Below, one piece after another: positions 1 to 10,574 of a DNA stretch of 64,000 nt. Origin of the DNA: Rhododendron vialii (taxonomy: Eukaryota > Streptophyta > Magnoliopsida > Ericales > Ericaceae); contig NC_080557.1 of the NCBI RefSeq assembly GCF_030253575.1, forward strand, positions 43,910,501 through 43,974,500. The letters are read 5' to 3'. The position numbers were made by a program, and so were the translations under genes. How positions within the stretch are numbered: position 1 is the stretch's first letter; every line of letters starts with the position of its first letter. The notes under the pieces were generated by a model, which was not told the origin of the DNA, did not search any database, and saw nothing but the letters and a program-made list of their open reading frames with translations.

Positions 1-3000
1 GCACCACTAGTGGTGCCAATGGTTGAAAACGTAATGGAGAGGTTTCAGAAGAAATGTTGGTTGAGGAGAGAGGGGAGGATTTATGATGTGGGTCAGGTGG
101 AGGGCGGCGGCGGAGAGAGGGCGGAGGAGGGGCGGAAGGAGGCGGAGGAGAGTGGTGGTGGAGGGAGTTGTGAGGTGGTGGAGGAGGTCAGGGTGACGGA
201 GAGGGCGGAGGAGGGGCGGGAGGAGGTGGTCCAGGTGGAGGAGAGTGGTGGTGGTGGAGAGAGGTTTGAGGCGGGGGTGGAGGAGGTTGGGGCGAAGGAG
301 ATGGTGAAGAGGGTGGAGTTTTGGTTGTATTTTTTGGTTTACTTGTGTGGTGCAACACTCGGACTGGTTTATTTGAATAATTTGGGTCAAATAGCAGAGT
401 CTCGAGGGTTCCGGAGGACTTCTACATTGGTCTCCTTGTCTTCTTCGTTTGGGTTCTTTGGCCGTCTAATGCCATCTCTTTTGGCCCACATTTTCTCAAG
501 GTATTCTCTCTCTCTCTCTCTCTCTCCATCCCTCTGTATGCGTTTCATAGATATGTATATATATGTACAAGAAAGTATTTTATGTAGCTGTGACACCATG
601 CAACGTTCAAATCACGATTATTGATCGCGTGTGTGCATGAGGTGGGGATCCAAGGCCGAGTTAGTAGTGCTGAGTGTTCGGCCAGCTCCACTGCAAAAGT
701 CGAAGCCCACCCGTTCATACACGAGTGACTAAACTTGATTGAAACCGACCGAGTTGGTAGTGCTGTGTAATCAAAGAGTACTTGAACGTACTAGAGACAT
801 TAATGGGCCCATCAACATACAACTGCACCAGGAGATCAGAAGCTTGATCTAAACTACTAAATATAGTAGTATGTAGTTAGCAACTATTCTTGGGGTCCTG
901 ACTCTTGCCAAAAAAAAATCTAGGGCACTAGGGGGTACTCCGTCCCCGGCCGGCCTTAGGTGAAACTCAATTATTCGGTCGGAACAGGTGGATAGGATCC
1001 CCTTTTTAGGTCCCCATGCCCTCCGAAAAACTTAAGTACCTTGAAATAAAAATGGTTATGGAACTGTCGCACTGAATAGACTCTTTTTTTTTTTTTTTGA
1101 GACATGATTTTTTTTTTTGGTAATATTGTATATATCAGCGGGAGTTAGCAGAATATTATTATGTCCACAGCCGAAAAATTCAAAGACTATCCATAGCTCT
1201 GAATTCCAAACTGCCCTTCACGGGGCTCGAACTATGCCGAGAGAGGCTTACCAACTGAGCCAAGAGCTCATTGGTTGAGACATTGTTCGAGATTATTCGA
1301 GACCGATAATCGGTGTGTATTTTACCGTACTTAACTCCGTAAGTTTTTCCAACCACGTCCTCCTGCGGTGGCGGAGCAGAGAGAATTTTCCCATTTTTGT
1401 TGGAGGGGTTTAAATAATTAATTAATGCTTGGGCAACTTTGTTGTCACCTTGTCAATACTTGTGGTAATTAAATTGTGTAATTTATTATTGTCTCCTTGT
1501 TATTACTTGGGGCTATGGATTTGTACGTGTAAAGGTAAAGGTACAACCATGCACCTTATTTTTATCCTTTTCCCATGGGATTTTCGGATTCATAACTCAT
1601 GATAAGGTGTACGCAGAGTCAGTTCTGAGCTAAATTTTTTATTACGGCCGCTTTAAGTTTTAAAAAAAATTTTGAATTTCAGGAAACTCTTCTACTTTTT
1701 TACCCCTTATAATAGTCCAACAAAAGTGCATCTTTTTATTATTTTTGCTTTAAATTTCTGAAAAGTCAGGGCCGACTCTAGGCGCACAGGCAAACTTTAC
1801 ACACACTTCAACTAACGTTGTACTGTGGTTAATCTAATCTTCCACTTGTAGGAGTTCTAATCAAAATCAGATCGGAACTCGAAAATCTTTGAAAACTACA
1901 TATGATAGCCAATATATTCTCTAGAAACGTACATTATTCTTTCTTGATGATAACTCAGGCGTACGGCTGCTTATTAAAAAAAAAAAACAACTTAAGTGTA
2001 CGGTGTAGCTTAACGTACGTACGTTACATTCTTTCTAGAGAAAACCTATATTTGCCTAAATCAAGTTTTCAAACGATTTTTTAATTAAAACATGACATGG
2101 ACACTCTCACATACTTCCACTTTCATGCAAACCTCATTCTGCATGTGAAAGTAGGTAGCTAGTTAATTAAAGTAATTTTATTCTTCTTGTAAGAGTTTAT
2201 ACGTCAACAATGATTTTGACTCTTTTCCTAAATAAAAAAACGTATTGAGTGTTGCTTGTGACCTTTTTCAGTTTTTGGTTGTTATATTTCAATGATTTTT
2301 AGTTTATATGGTTTAAAATCGAAGCTAATTAAGCCCCATGAGTTAGCTAGCCTGATAGTCTTGGTATGAGATTCAGTGATTCGCTCCATTTTCTTTAAGG
2401 TCTAATATTTCTTGTGCCAACAGTTCTTGAGGCCATCTCATCCTAAAACGTGTGAGGCTGGGGGAGAAACTGTGAAGATTAGTTTGAGATGTGTGCAAGT
2501 TAACACGTTATATTCTACATTACCCAAAACAAAATAAAAAATCGAGGCTCATTCCGTTCCAAATCATAAAATAAACAACTAGTAGCACGAGTCCCTCGAT
2601 GACAGATCCTATAAAAAGACTGCATGATAGGAGTATAAAGTTTCTACGTACGTACATATATAAATATCTTTACCGACTATAACATTGCTCCTACTAGAAT
2701 TCTTAATTTGTTCATTCGTTTTCAATAATTTTTATTTCAGGAGTAAATGCATGGCTTCAACACCAGCATCCATAGCAATAATAATGGCCCCGATGTCGGC
2801 ATCCTTCTTCTTACTCCTCAACAAAACCACCCTCTCCCTCTACATAAGCACGGCCGTCATCGGCCTGTGCACCGGAGCCATCACTTCCATCGCCGTCTCC
2901 ACCACCACCGAGCTCTTCGGTGCCAAGAACTTCAGCGTCAACCACAACATCGTCGTCGCAAACATCCCGGTCGGATCGTTCGTTTTCGGGAACGCCGCGG

Positions 3001-3164
3001 CCCTCTTGTACCGCAGCAAGATTAACACGGAGGACGGAAGGTGCATGGGGACTGAGTGCTATCAAACGACGTTTGTGATCTGGGGATTTCTTTGCTTGTT
3101 TGGGAGTTTTTTGTCTATAATTCTTTATGTAAGAACAAAGAAAATGTATGCACAGAGATTATAG
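1..3164 (+). CDS. NFD4/nodulin-like major facilitator protein, 3' part (5' end outside window)
   Basis: Exons are 1-500 and 2741-3164; the gene enters from the left edge already in frame, so its start is not visible. The donor at 501 (AAG|GTATTC) joins the acceptor at 2740 (TTTCAG|GAG) through a split Arg codon, which restores continuous family sequence. Exon 1 ends in a membrane segment with VEFWLYFLVYLCGATLG, then LVYLNNLGQIAESRG and the LVSLSSSFGFFGRLMPSLL block typical of NFD4-type MFS proteins. Exon 2 gives further membrane helices, including TAVIGLCTGAITSIAVSTTT, then ELFGAKNFSVNHN, and ends in a short basic tail (KKMYAQRL). The family are multi-pass membrane transporters of mostly unknown substrate. 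Odd feature: between the left edge and the first helix the loop carries about 80 residues of Gly/Glu-rich repeats encoded by purine-rich DNA (about 95-300), longer than I expect for this loop. The family call is firm; substrate is unknown. Confidence 0.85.
501..2740 (+). other. Intron of the NFD4-like gene
   Basis: The 2.24-kb intron begins with GT at 501 followed at once by a (TC)n run (505-527), and ends in a T-rich tract and CAG at 2740. It holds one SINE on the opposite strand (1106-1274). The remaining sequence is AT-rich and contains no reading frame I can support. Confidence 0.8.
1106..1274 (-). mobile_element. tRNA-derived SINE in the NFD4-like intron
   Basis: Read on the minus strand, the element starts near 1274 with a tRNA-like head: a box A-like stretch (TGGCTCAGTTGGTAAG) and a box B-like stretch (GTTCGAGCCCC). 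It ends in a poly(A) tail seen as T's at 1108-1118. The 9-bp direct repeat TTGAGACAT at 1097-1105 and 1275-1283 is the target-site duplication. It has no coding capacity and would depend on LINE machinery. Confidence 0.75.
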
Positions 3165-3309
3165 ATCATAGCAAGTTCTTCCGTGATTTTGATGTTGTAG
3201 TTATAGGAGTAACTATTAATCATAAGTTCGGAAGCACCACCACGTGGTGACATAGAAACCGACTCATCTTATCAAGCAGCAACACAACGGATCACACCCG
3301 TTAAGCAGC

Positions 3310-3528
3310 TTGATTTCTGATTGAAGGTCCCTTCTGAAGCAATTCGCCCTGATGTGGTTTGATCACAAGTCCCGAGAAGCTAACAGATGTGCGGACTTAG
3401 TGGCAAAAGCAACACCGACTCTGGACCTCGGGATTACTATATGCACTTCAATTCCTAATGTTGTCTATTCTCAATTTCATGCAAACTCTGTAGGCGACGA
3501 ATATGTAAATAATTCTGAACAAGTTTGA
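3310..3528 (+). pseudogene. Degraded RNase H-like domain of a non-LTR retrotransposon
   Basis: A continuous frame from about 3325 to a stop at 3526-3528 encodes RSLLKQF, then SREANRCADLVAKA, the usual end of the RNase H-like domain (RVT_3) in plant LINE-type reverse transcriptase ORFs, where (H)xxREANxxAD(x)LA is typical. A TGA at 3322-3324 falls where a Cys is usual (CRSLL), so the copy is broken. No reverse transcriptase domain is visible upstream. It is most likely a 5'-truncated relic just downstream of the NFD4-like gene. Confidence 0.6.
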
Positions 3529-3833
3529 ATTTTAATACATATTTTATAAATATTAAAACGGTTTTACATATATCAATAAACTCCTCTCAAATATCGATCT
3601 ACTTTTTACCTATTATCCACTGGTCTCGGGCGGCTGAGGTTAGCATTTTTCATATAACTCTCCAAAATTTTGTATTCAGACTATTACTAAATTTATTTTG
3701 ACTTGTGAGTAGTCCCTTAGTCATTGACGTAAAGTTGATGTTAAAATAAGCTTTGTGTTCAATCGGAAGACAATCTAGGTATCAAAAGTCTAAAGGTATG
3801 GTCTCCCTCACCCAGACGCTGCTACTGATGTTA

Positions 3834-4021
3834 CTTCCTCCGTTCTATATTGAAAATTCACCATGAAATTTTTTGAATTTTATCACACCAAATTAAAGTA
3901 CTAATCAAGATCTTTAATACGGTGCGAAAAAATTTAAAAAATTATACATGAAAATAGTTAATTTTTTTATTTAAAAAATGGTAAGAGAAAGAGTGAAACT
4001 CTCAATATGAAACGGAGGGAG
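3834..4021. mobile_element. Stowaway-type MITE
   Basis: The ends read CTTCCTCCGTTCTATATTGA and, on the opposite strand from the right, CTCCCTCCGTTTCATATTGA. They are flanked by TA at 3832-3833 and 4022-4023, as for Tc1/mariner-derived Stowaway elements. Length is 188 bp with no ORF. Confidence 0.8.
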
Positions 4022-4509
4022 TAAAAGGCAAGTCATCATCTCTTTTTTACCTTCTTTATTGGTATTTTCTATTTTCACTTTCTTTCTTTTTTTATCCGCA
4101 AAAAAGAATGGGACGAGACGACCATCGTAGCAACTCTCTTGGGCACGGTCGTAGAAGCTCCCGACACGCTGTGAAATGTCCGGTTGAATCATAGCTACTG
4201 TCCAAAAAAATAAAATGTCACCACAACACCACCTAAATACAAGATGATAGACTCCAGTTCCTTGCCGCTGGTCGGCGGTCGCCTTTGGGAAGAGGGAGGC
4301 CTACCATCGAGGCTACCACCTTTCTTATTCAAACACTGACTTTGTTTTACAAAACAAAAGCACATTTTGAACATCACAAACACGTCATGCATGAAACATA
4401 AAAGGCGTGCGCAAAAATTCTTAAAACTTTCATCTATTTTGATTAACACTTTAAAATTCTGATTTCTGGAATTCTAAGAACCGTCGTCACTCTACAAACA
4501 GGGCATGAA

Positions 4510-4698
4510 CCCCAAAGGATTTGCCGAGTGGGTATGCGAAAGCGAATAAGTGTTTATTCTTTATGAGATCGCCTATTCGAATTCCAGCCAAAAAATTTAA
4601 ACTTTGGGGCCACTGGAGGATACGCTCAGTCGTTAACTCCAAGATTCCGAAATTAGTTAAGGTGTGCGCAAACTGACCCTGATATCCAGTAATAAAAA
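4510..4698 (+). mobile_element. tRNA-derived SINE with 16-bp target-site duplication
   Basis: The element is flanked by the perfect 16-bp repeat ACAAACAGGGCATGAA at 4494-4509 and 4699-4714. It begins with a tRNA-like head (GCCGAGTGGGTATGCG and later a TTCGAATTCCAGCC box B-like stretch). It ends with a tail block (AATTAGTTAAGGTGTGCGCA, AACTGACCCTGATATCC) before a short A-rich end. The same tail block recurs near 35710, 40360, 40662 and 50808, so this is a dispersed SINE family. Confidence 0.8.
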
Positions 4699-4720
4699 AC
4701 AAACAGGGCATGAATATAAA

Positions 4721-5090
4721 GGAAGCGGGGGGGCTTGGGGACAGCAGCGTGCTGCCGGGCCCACTCCGGTCTCGCTCCGATGATCGGAATCGTTCACTTT
4801 GTAGAGCTCGTCGAGTAGAACAACTTTCTAAAAAATCAGCTTAATTGGATATCATTAAGTACCTAATCGGAGCCCCTATAACTCTCGGTCCATGGGTTAC
4901 AGTGGAATTGATCCAGTGTTTCGGATCCATTCTTTTCAAAGATAAAAAATCAAGCACTTAATGATATCCAATTAAGCTGATTTTTTTCATGGTTGTTTTA
5001 CTCGACGAGTTTTACAAAGTGAACAATTCCGAACATAGGAGCGAGACCGGAGTGGACCCCAAAAGTGTGCCCAGCAGCCCCCCTACTTCC
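4721..5090. mobile_element. Foldback Mutator-like non-autonomous element
   Basis: Long imperfect inverted arms make up most of the 370 bp (for example ATCAGCTTAATTGGATATCA at left and its complement at right). The termini are GGAAGCGGGGGGGCT and AGCCCCCCTACTTCC. A 9-bp duplication, GAATATAAA, lies at 4712-4720 and 5091-5099. A 9-bp TSD with long terminal inverted repeats fits the Mutator superfamily. The centre (CAGTGTTTCGGATCCATTC) resembles the element at 45663-46084. Confidence 0.8.
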
Positions 5091-5161
5091 GAATATAAAA
5101 GGTGTTATCTAACTTTTCACGCAACAAACAGGGCATGAATAGGAGTGAACAGAATCCAGAC

Positions 5162-5392
5162 GAGAAGTTTTTCAGTGCCGGGTGGACACGGGCCACGTGG
5201 TGCTGAGCACGATCTCGGCCGTCCGAGCGTGTTTTGGACGGCCCAAATCTGTTTGGGTAATTTTTTAGTGTAAAATTACCAAAACACCCCTTCAAGCCCA
5301 AACAGATCTGGGCCGTCCAAAACACTTTTGGACAACCGAAATACATGCTCGGCACCACGTGGCCATGTCCACCCGGCACTGAAAAATTTCTC
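5162..5392. mobile_element. Second Mutator-like foldback element
   Basis: The arms start GAGAAGTTTTTCAGTGCCGG at left and, on the reverse strand, GAGAAATTTTTCAGTGCCGG at right, and continue as a near-complete palindrome containing GGACGGCCCA. Imperfect flanking repeats GAATCCAGAC (5152-5161) and GAATCAAGAC (5393-5402) act as a 9-10 bp TSD with one mismatch. No ORF. A related element with the same GAGAAG end is at 38856-39030. Confidence 0.75.
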
Positions 5393-5402
5393 GAATCAAG
5401 AC

Positions 5403-6726
5403 AAACTAAAAACATACTTGGCAGGAGTTCCACTTAGTCAAGGGTGGGGCCTCATCTAAAGACAGCACACGCTAACTCGTTTAGAGTCCGTGTACAGATC
5501 AAAATACAAATGTGTCTGAAAGAATGGAACCGTCCGACGTGTATGAGCTTTATTTTTGTGGTGCAGGACTCGTGTCGAATCCAAACACATTTGTACCAAG
5601 TTCCGTGCGAGGACGTCGGTCAAACGTAGCATTGGTCTTAAAAAGAATTCCCTACCAACAAGGGTTTTCTGATGACTGTTGCTCAAAGAGCTTCAAACCC
5701 ATACTGTAGTAATACGAATACGTGGTTGCTCCAATTCTAGAAGTCCATTATGGGGCCATGATGTCGCAATCAGATTGACGGATTCTTTCCATATGGCAAT
5801 CCCATTGAAAGCATCACAAATACACAAATGTATAAGATCCCCCACAAAGTATTTAGAGTCGATATATGACAGACGGGACCATTTCTTCCGAAAACATTGC
5901 ATAAATTTTGAATGCGAAATGAAACAGGCCCCTTGTCCCGAAAACCTCGTGTATAAGATCTCCCACCAGGTACATAGAATCAATATACGACAGACTGGAC
6001 CGTTTCTTCCGAAAACATCGAACGAGTTTTCAAAGCGAAATGAAACAGATGCCTTGTCCCAAAAAGTAACGAAGCAAAGTCGTCATGTGGATCTATAGGG
6101 TTGCCATAGCAACATAACCGAATAAAAAAGAAGCTTCAAGTCCTAATCAATTGGAATCGGCTACATAAACTCGTTACGTTCTGTCGAGGGCATCATAGTC
6201 TATGATATCCAAAATAAAGTCTAGGTCTTTTTAGATTACCGCCTCTAAAGTCGATTTTAATGTAGCCACTCGACAACTGCACCGATGTACGATAAATTTA
6301 GCTACATTACTGATAGTGAGATGGAGGGGTAACTACATTAGGTGGCCAATAAATTCACTAAACAGAGAACAAACAAGTGGGGCTAACACGAGAACATGAG
6401 CGGCCAAGAATAGCCCCAAACCCATTGTAGATTGCAACCATTGTCAAGGCAATAAATTCCCCTCTATGATTGAGACACTCATTTTATGCGTAGAGGTATT
6501 GCCATCCACTCAGTTCCTTGCTAGGTTAGAACAGGGAAGTCCCTCAAGGCTGACTCTCTCAACTCCCTTTTATGCCCCTAACTTCCCAATTTCAGCCCCT
6601 TTTTATTAGTGGTGATTGCTATGCTTTTGGGAGCTTATGCCAGAATGATTGAATCATGACATCTTCATATTAGTCCATACTGTGATATTCCCAGTGTGAT
6701 GTTCCCCATTAGAAACAAGTAACATA
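5403..6726. other. Intergenic stretch without a supported gene
   Basis: Apart from the tandem repeat at 5831-6069, the stretch is moderately AT-rich and holds only short unrelated frames on both strands. No RNA gene, promoter or domain could be recognised. Confidence 0.5.
5831..6069. repeat. Two-unit tandem repeat, about 120 bp period
   Basis: Two diverged copies start TATAAGATC at 5831 and 5952 and share blocks such as TTTCTTCCGAAAACAT and GCGAAATGAAACAG. The repeat leaves a 139-codon open frame on the plus strand, but the protein has no family resemblance and I treat it as non-coding. Confidence 0.7.
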
Positions 6727-7000
6727 CTCCCTCCGTCCCTTTTTTTGTGTCCAGTATTCCATTTTGGGCTGTCCCTTAATAAGTGTCCATTTTGTAAAGT
6801 TAGGGGGGGGTAAAAGTTGGTGTATTGTCTATTTTGTCCCTAAAAGTAAATTTTATTTTGAAAAGTTAGTAAGTAAAAGTGTAATGATGATGGGTAAGTA
6901 GGGAAAGTGGAGGAAAAAGTTGATGTGAAAGATGTAATGATGATGTCTTTTTAATAAGTTGAAGTTACGAAGCATGACACTTAAAAAGGGACGCAGAGAG
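6727..7000. mobile_element. Stowaway-type MITE
   Basis: The left end is CTCCCTCCGTCCCTTTTTTT and the right end, read on the other strand, is CTCTCTGCGTCCCTTTTTAA. The flanks are TA at 6725-6726 and 7001-7002. The 274-bp interior is AT-rich and non-coding. Confidence 0.8.
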
Positions 7001-7002
7001 TA

Positions 7003-8862
7003 GTAGATAAAGAATAAAGTGGTCTACTGCTACTGCTAGTAAATTGAACTCAAGGGTTTTGAGTCATGTAGGTTGGTTTTTTGTTCAAGTTTCTTTCCTT
7101 GGCTAAAGTCAGTATTGTTAGCTGTAGTTGATCAGGTTTGCAACCCAGTCAAATGCATGGAAGTGCATGGTGTCTACCACTGGGCTACCACTCAACTTGC
7201 GGTTTTTCATTCAAGTTCCAGGTTAAACAGAACAGAGCATAGAGCCAAGTTTTGTTTCTTAAAGAAAGGTCAGAGGTCCAAGCTCCAAGGTTGCCGTGGA
7301 GTCCCAACATTGTCTGTCTGTTAGCTAGGGAAAGAAATTAGACAAAAGCATCTCCAATCTTTACCCTTTTATACTCCAATGTAAATTTTGAGGAGAAATC
7401 GCTTAAAACTCATTACCTCATTTACTCACGCCAACACAATTTTGAATTTTACTCAAATTCTTACCAGTTTAGGAGACTCAAATTTGCAGAACTTAGTAAA
7501 TGCTATTACGTGTCTTCAAAATGCACAAATGTTCCACAAATAAATTTTCTACTGCAATTTCTATTTAGATGAGAGTGTTTCCATTGCTTCAGATCAAGTT
7601 GAGTTTTATTTTCAAGTTTCCACTAAACTAAAGTAAAAGTTTGAGTAAGGATTGAAAGGCGGTAGACAAAAGACACCATATCCTATTTGAGAGAACTACT
7701 AGTCTACTACACCGAGTCTCTTAGGCCACTTGGTGTTTGACACATGCATTCTGTATGGTTGATTTGTTCCTAGAAGAACACTATTCAATCACAGCCAAAA
7801 AAGGGTATCTGCAGAGAGAATAAACAGACAAGTTCCTCCATTATTGTTGGAACAAATGAAGGGAGGCTTAACTAAGCACACCGCATAGCCCAACGTGATA
7901 AAATGACAAGAACAAAGTGTTCCCCAAGTTTAGGTCCTAGGTTCAAGCTTTATCCACATCCTTTTGGCTTAGACAGAGTGATAAAGTTATAAGAGCAAGT
8001 CTTTCACAAGCTTAGGCCATGGTTTCGAGCTTTATCAACATCCTAGGACATTATATTACGCGTTGACGTATTTAAGACGGTAGCCCAAAAAGAAAAAAAA
8101 AAAGGAGCCAACAAACAGTTAGAGGTGTTATTTCAAATTTAGCATTTTACATATTTATATTTGATTGGTAATTGAGATGAGTTTTATCACTTCCCCAAGG
8201 ATTGTTATATGACGACAACGCAACATTAGCGGTAATCTTGTGAGACTTTTCGGTCTCCTCAATTTTATCCACAATATTAGAAGTAAAATCTTATCCCTAC
8301 CTAACAACACACTAACATTAGTTCACTACTTATTTATTCGGTTTTTTCTAAGGGAAGAATAACCAACCAACAGATTGCTTGCTCTTCCAATTTCCTACTA
8401 GTCTCTATCTCTCACAGGAGCACACTATGTCCAGATCAGAGCTTTTCATTATTATGAATTTTTTCCACTACAATGATTCATAATTTTAAATTGGTTATTG
8501 AAGTGTTGGGACACTACAATTGGTTTGTGAGTTACTTCACAGCACAAAAGGAAGCTCAAAGGTCATTGTATCTTGGGAAAAGAGTACTGGTCAATCCGAT
8601 GTAAGAGGGGGTATATCGTTCCTAAGAAGAGCGCAGTTTCACATGACTCGACCCCACAGGCTTTTCTAAACCCTTGCTTGTTGATATATTATATGCTTAT
8701 TTTGCTCGATAAATGGTGTTCGAAAGGAAGGGCAATAATTGTAGATATTTTCTCCAACAAAAGGTCCATATGGGTTTAGGTGGAGTTCATAAGCATCGAG
8801 TAGTTCTACTTAAACATTGCTATATGTCCTCCACTCCAAAATATGAAACTGTTAGAGAAAGG
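7003..8862. other. Intergenic stretch, AT-rich
   Basis: Nothing beyond the 83-bp tandem repeat at 7895-8045 could be supported. Short plus-strand frames at 7073-7324 and 8573-8779 have no recognisable family or splice context. Confidence 0.5.
7895..8045. repeat. Diverged tandem repeat, 83-bp period
   Basis: Two units start GTGATAAA at 7895 and 7978 and share AGCTTTATC(C/A)ACATCCT and a TTAGG(T/C)C block. Each unit contains a weak tRNA-like box (GGTTCAAGC / GGTTTCGAGC), so it may be a duplicated SINE head, but this is unproven. Confidence 0.5.
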
Positions 8863-10335
8863 ATAAATGTGGAAAAATGATGACTGGAAAGAGGTTCAGT
8901 AGGACTAAAAATGCAGCACTGAAGACCATGAGCCCCACAAAAATTATTGCTCTACCTTTCAGAGCCCCCCGGTAATTTGCTGCAAACAATATCACCACAA
9001 GGCTGAGTCCTAGACATGGTACAAGGAACGTTATTACAAATTTACAATTGATACCAAATGCGTCAGAAAAGGAGGAGGAGATATATTAGAAGGAATGAAA
9101 GAAAAGTGCTAATTGTAATTAACACAAAGGAATAACAAACGGCAAAGTCAAACAACCATACCGACGAGCTTTCAAACTTAAAAGGACCGATGATCATGGC
9201 GTGCCGAGTTACCAAATTGAATTGCAAATTTTTGGCTGAACAAAGACAAACACTAAACAGTGTCTTCCATAAAATAGAAACTAGTATGCCAGTATTCAAC
9301 AACCACAAGCACAAAGGTGCAATGTTTCACTGGGGTATTGAGTTGCCATAAACACAGAGATCAGCCACAAAGGCGTAGAGACTGTGGAGAAGAAAAGCGA
9401 GCCTGTTGCAGATCTAAGACAAAGCCACCTTTATCGAGTAGCAAATGTGAACGAAAGCACAAGTATCTGTACCCGGGATTTAGAGTAACCCAACTAAAAT
9501 CCAAGCTCACCCAAGGTCCATAACTGGTCTTATGTGGCATCAGCGATTTAAAATTCACGATTGCGGGATTGTCACCTGACCATAGGCAGAGAACTCCAAA
9601 AATTGCAGCATTACCAATATAACATAGCAAAGAGGGAAAGCATTTCGAAGAAACTGGAGAGAGCGTAATACTGTCACAGTAAGTCATTGTATAAAAGGAT
9701 ATTCACGCCTCTGAAAAACCAAATTCAATTTGAACAACCCTTGTTGAAATTGAATAAACAATGTGTCAACAGAAAGCTATGCAGATGTGGTTGAATAATG
9801 AACATGCTGCGAGTCAACAAATGCCATTATGAACCAAGCTGGAAAATGAGAAGCAATTTCATTCACCATAACTAATTAGATATCATCGTTGCCAAAACAT
9901 CAATGAAGATCAATATCTAACGTCTACAATCGAAAGCCCCTACAACAAGGGCGAAAGCCACGCACTCGACGAAATCTATCTAAGGAGCAGCAATATTTGA
10001 GGGACATTAACCTTTCGCGTGTGTGTCAATTACTCATACATTTGGTGATGTATTTGACAATACAATTGCATACTTCTTTTATGAGTAGGAAGAAGACTAC
10101 AACTTGAGCTGCCTCGGCTGGGAACAGCGAGGCTTGATATGATGAATACAAATCAGTTAATAGCCAGTGTTTGAGCATGACCAGAGGACTATTTTTCTTC
10201 ACTATTGAAGTTCTTGAGAAACCTTTATAGACACTGTCAGTTGCTTCTTGAAGACATTCAGGCATGAAATCATCATAAACCTTCTTCGCAGACTGGACAC
10301 AACGAAATGCCCAAATCTCAGCAGAATCTGCCTGA
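8863..10335 (-). other. Possible exons of an unrecognised membrane-protein gene
   Basis: Four blocks on the minus strand look coding but could not be assigned. (a) About 10331-10026, after a possible CAG acceptor, encodes ADSAEIWAFRCVQSAKKVYD and continues through an LLTDLYSSYQASLFPAEAAQ stretch. (b) About 9660-9510 encodes IGNAAIFGVLCLWSGDNPA and ends at a good donor-like GG|GTGAGC. (c) About 9240-9165 encodes NLQFNLVTRHAMIIGPFKFE, then a donor-like GTATGG. (d) About 9050-8863 encodes two hydrophobic segments (LVPCLGLSLVVILFAANYRG and AIIFVGLMVFSAAFLVLLNL). Frames between blocks were not shown to join. Alternatives are a decayed gene or 3' untranslated sequence of the pseudouridine synthase gene, whose stop lies only 240 bp upstream of block (a). 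No family is claimed. Confidence 0.3.
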
Positions 10336-10574
10336 ATGATTAAGGCTGATCATCAAGTTAACAGCACCTCAAACAAAAGGATGCAAGGAAGCAAGGGAGG
10401 TGGCAAACAGCCAATCATTTTCGTACGAACAGAACTTGGATAAAGAAAAATCATTATAAGATGCCACTCTAGTGTTCAGCGACACCAATTTACTTCCTGG
10501 CTTTTCTGTGCCCAGAAATAAACAGTGAAATAGTTCCTCCAAAATATGAGGAGCATTTCAAACTTTCCAAAGGC

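Noticed and set aside
10..624. Complete plus-strand gene starting at ATG 10
   Set aside because: The frame is open to the left edge, and only its part up to the donor at 500 matches the transporter; the rest is intron.
1210..1275. tRNA gene on the minus strand
   Set aside because: Box A and box B are present, but no full cloverleaf is apparent; a poly(A) tail and TSD show a SINE.
2811..3065. Acidic minus-strand frame
   Set aside because: It is the antisense of transporter exon 2, whose GC-rich codons keep several frames open.
5679..6098. 139-codon plus-strand protein
   Set aside because: It is made mostly by the two-unit tandem repeat and shows no family resemblance or splice context.
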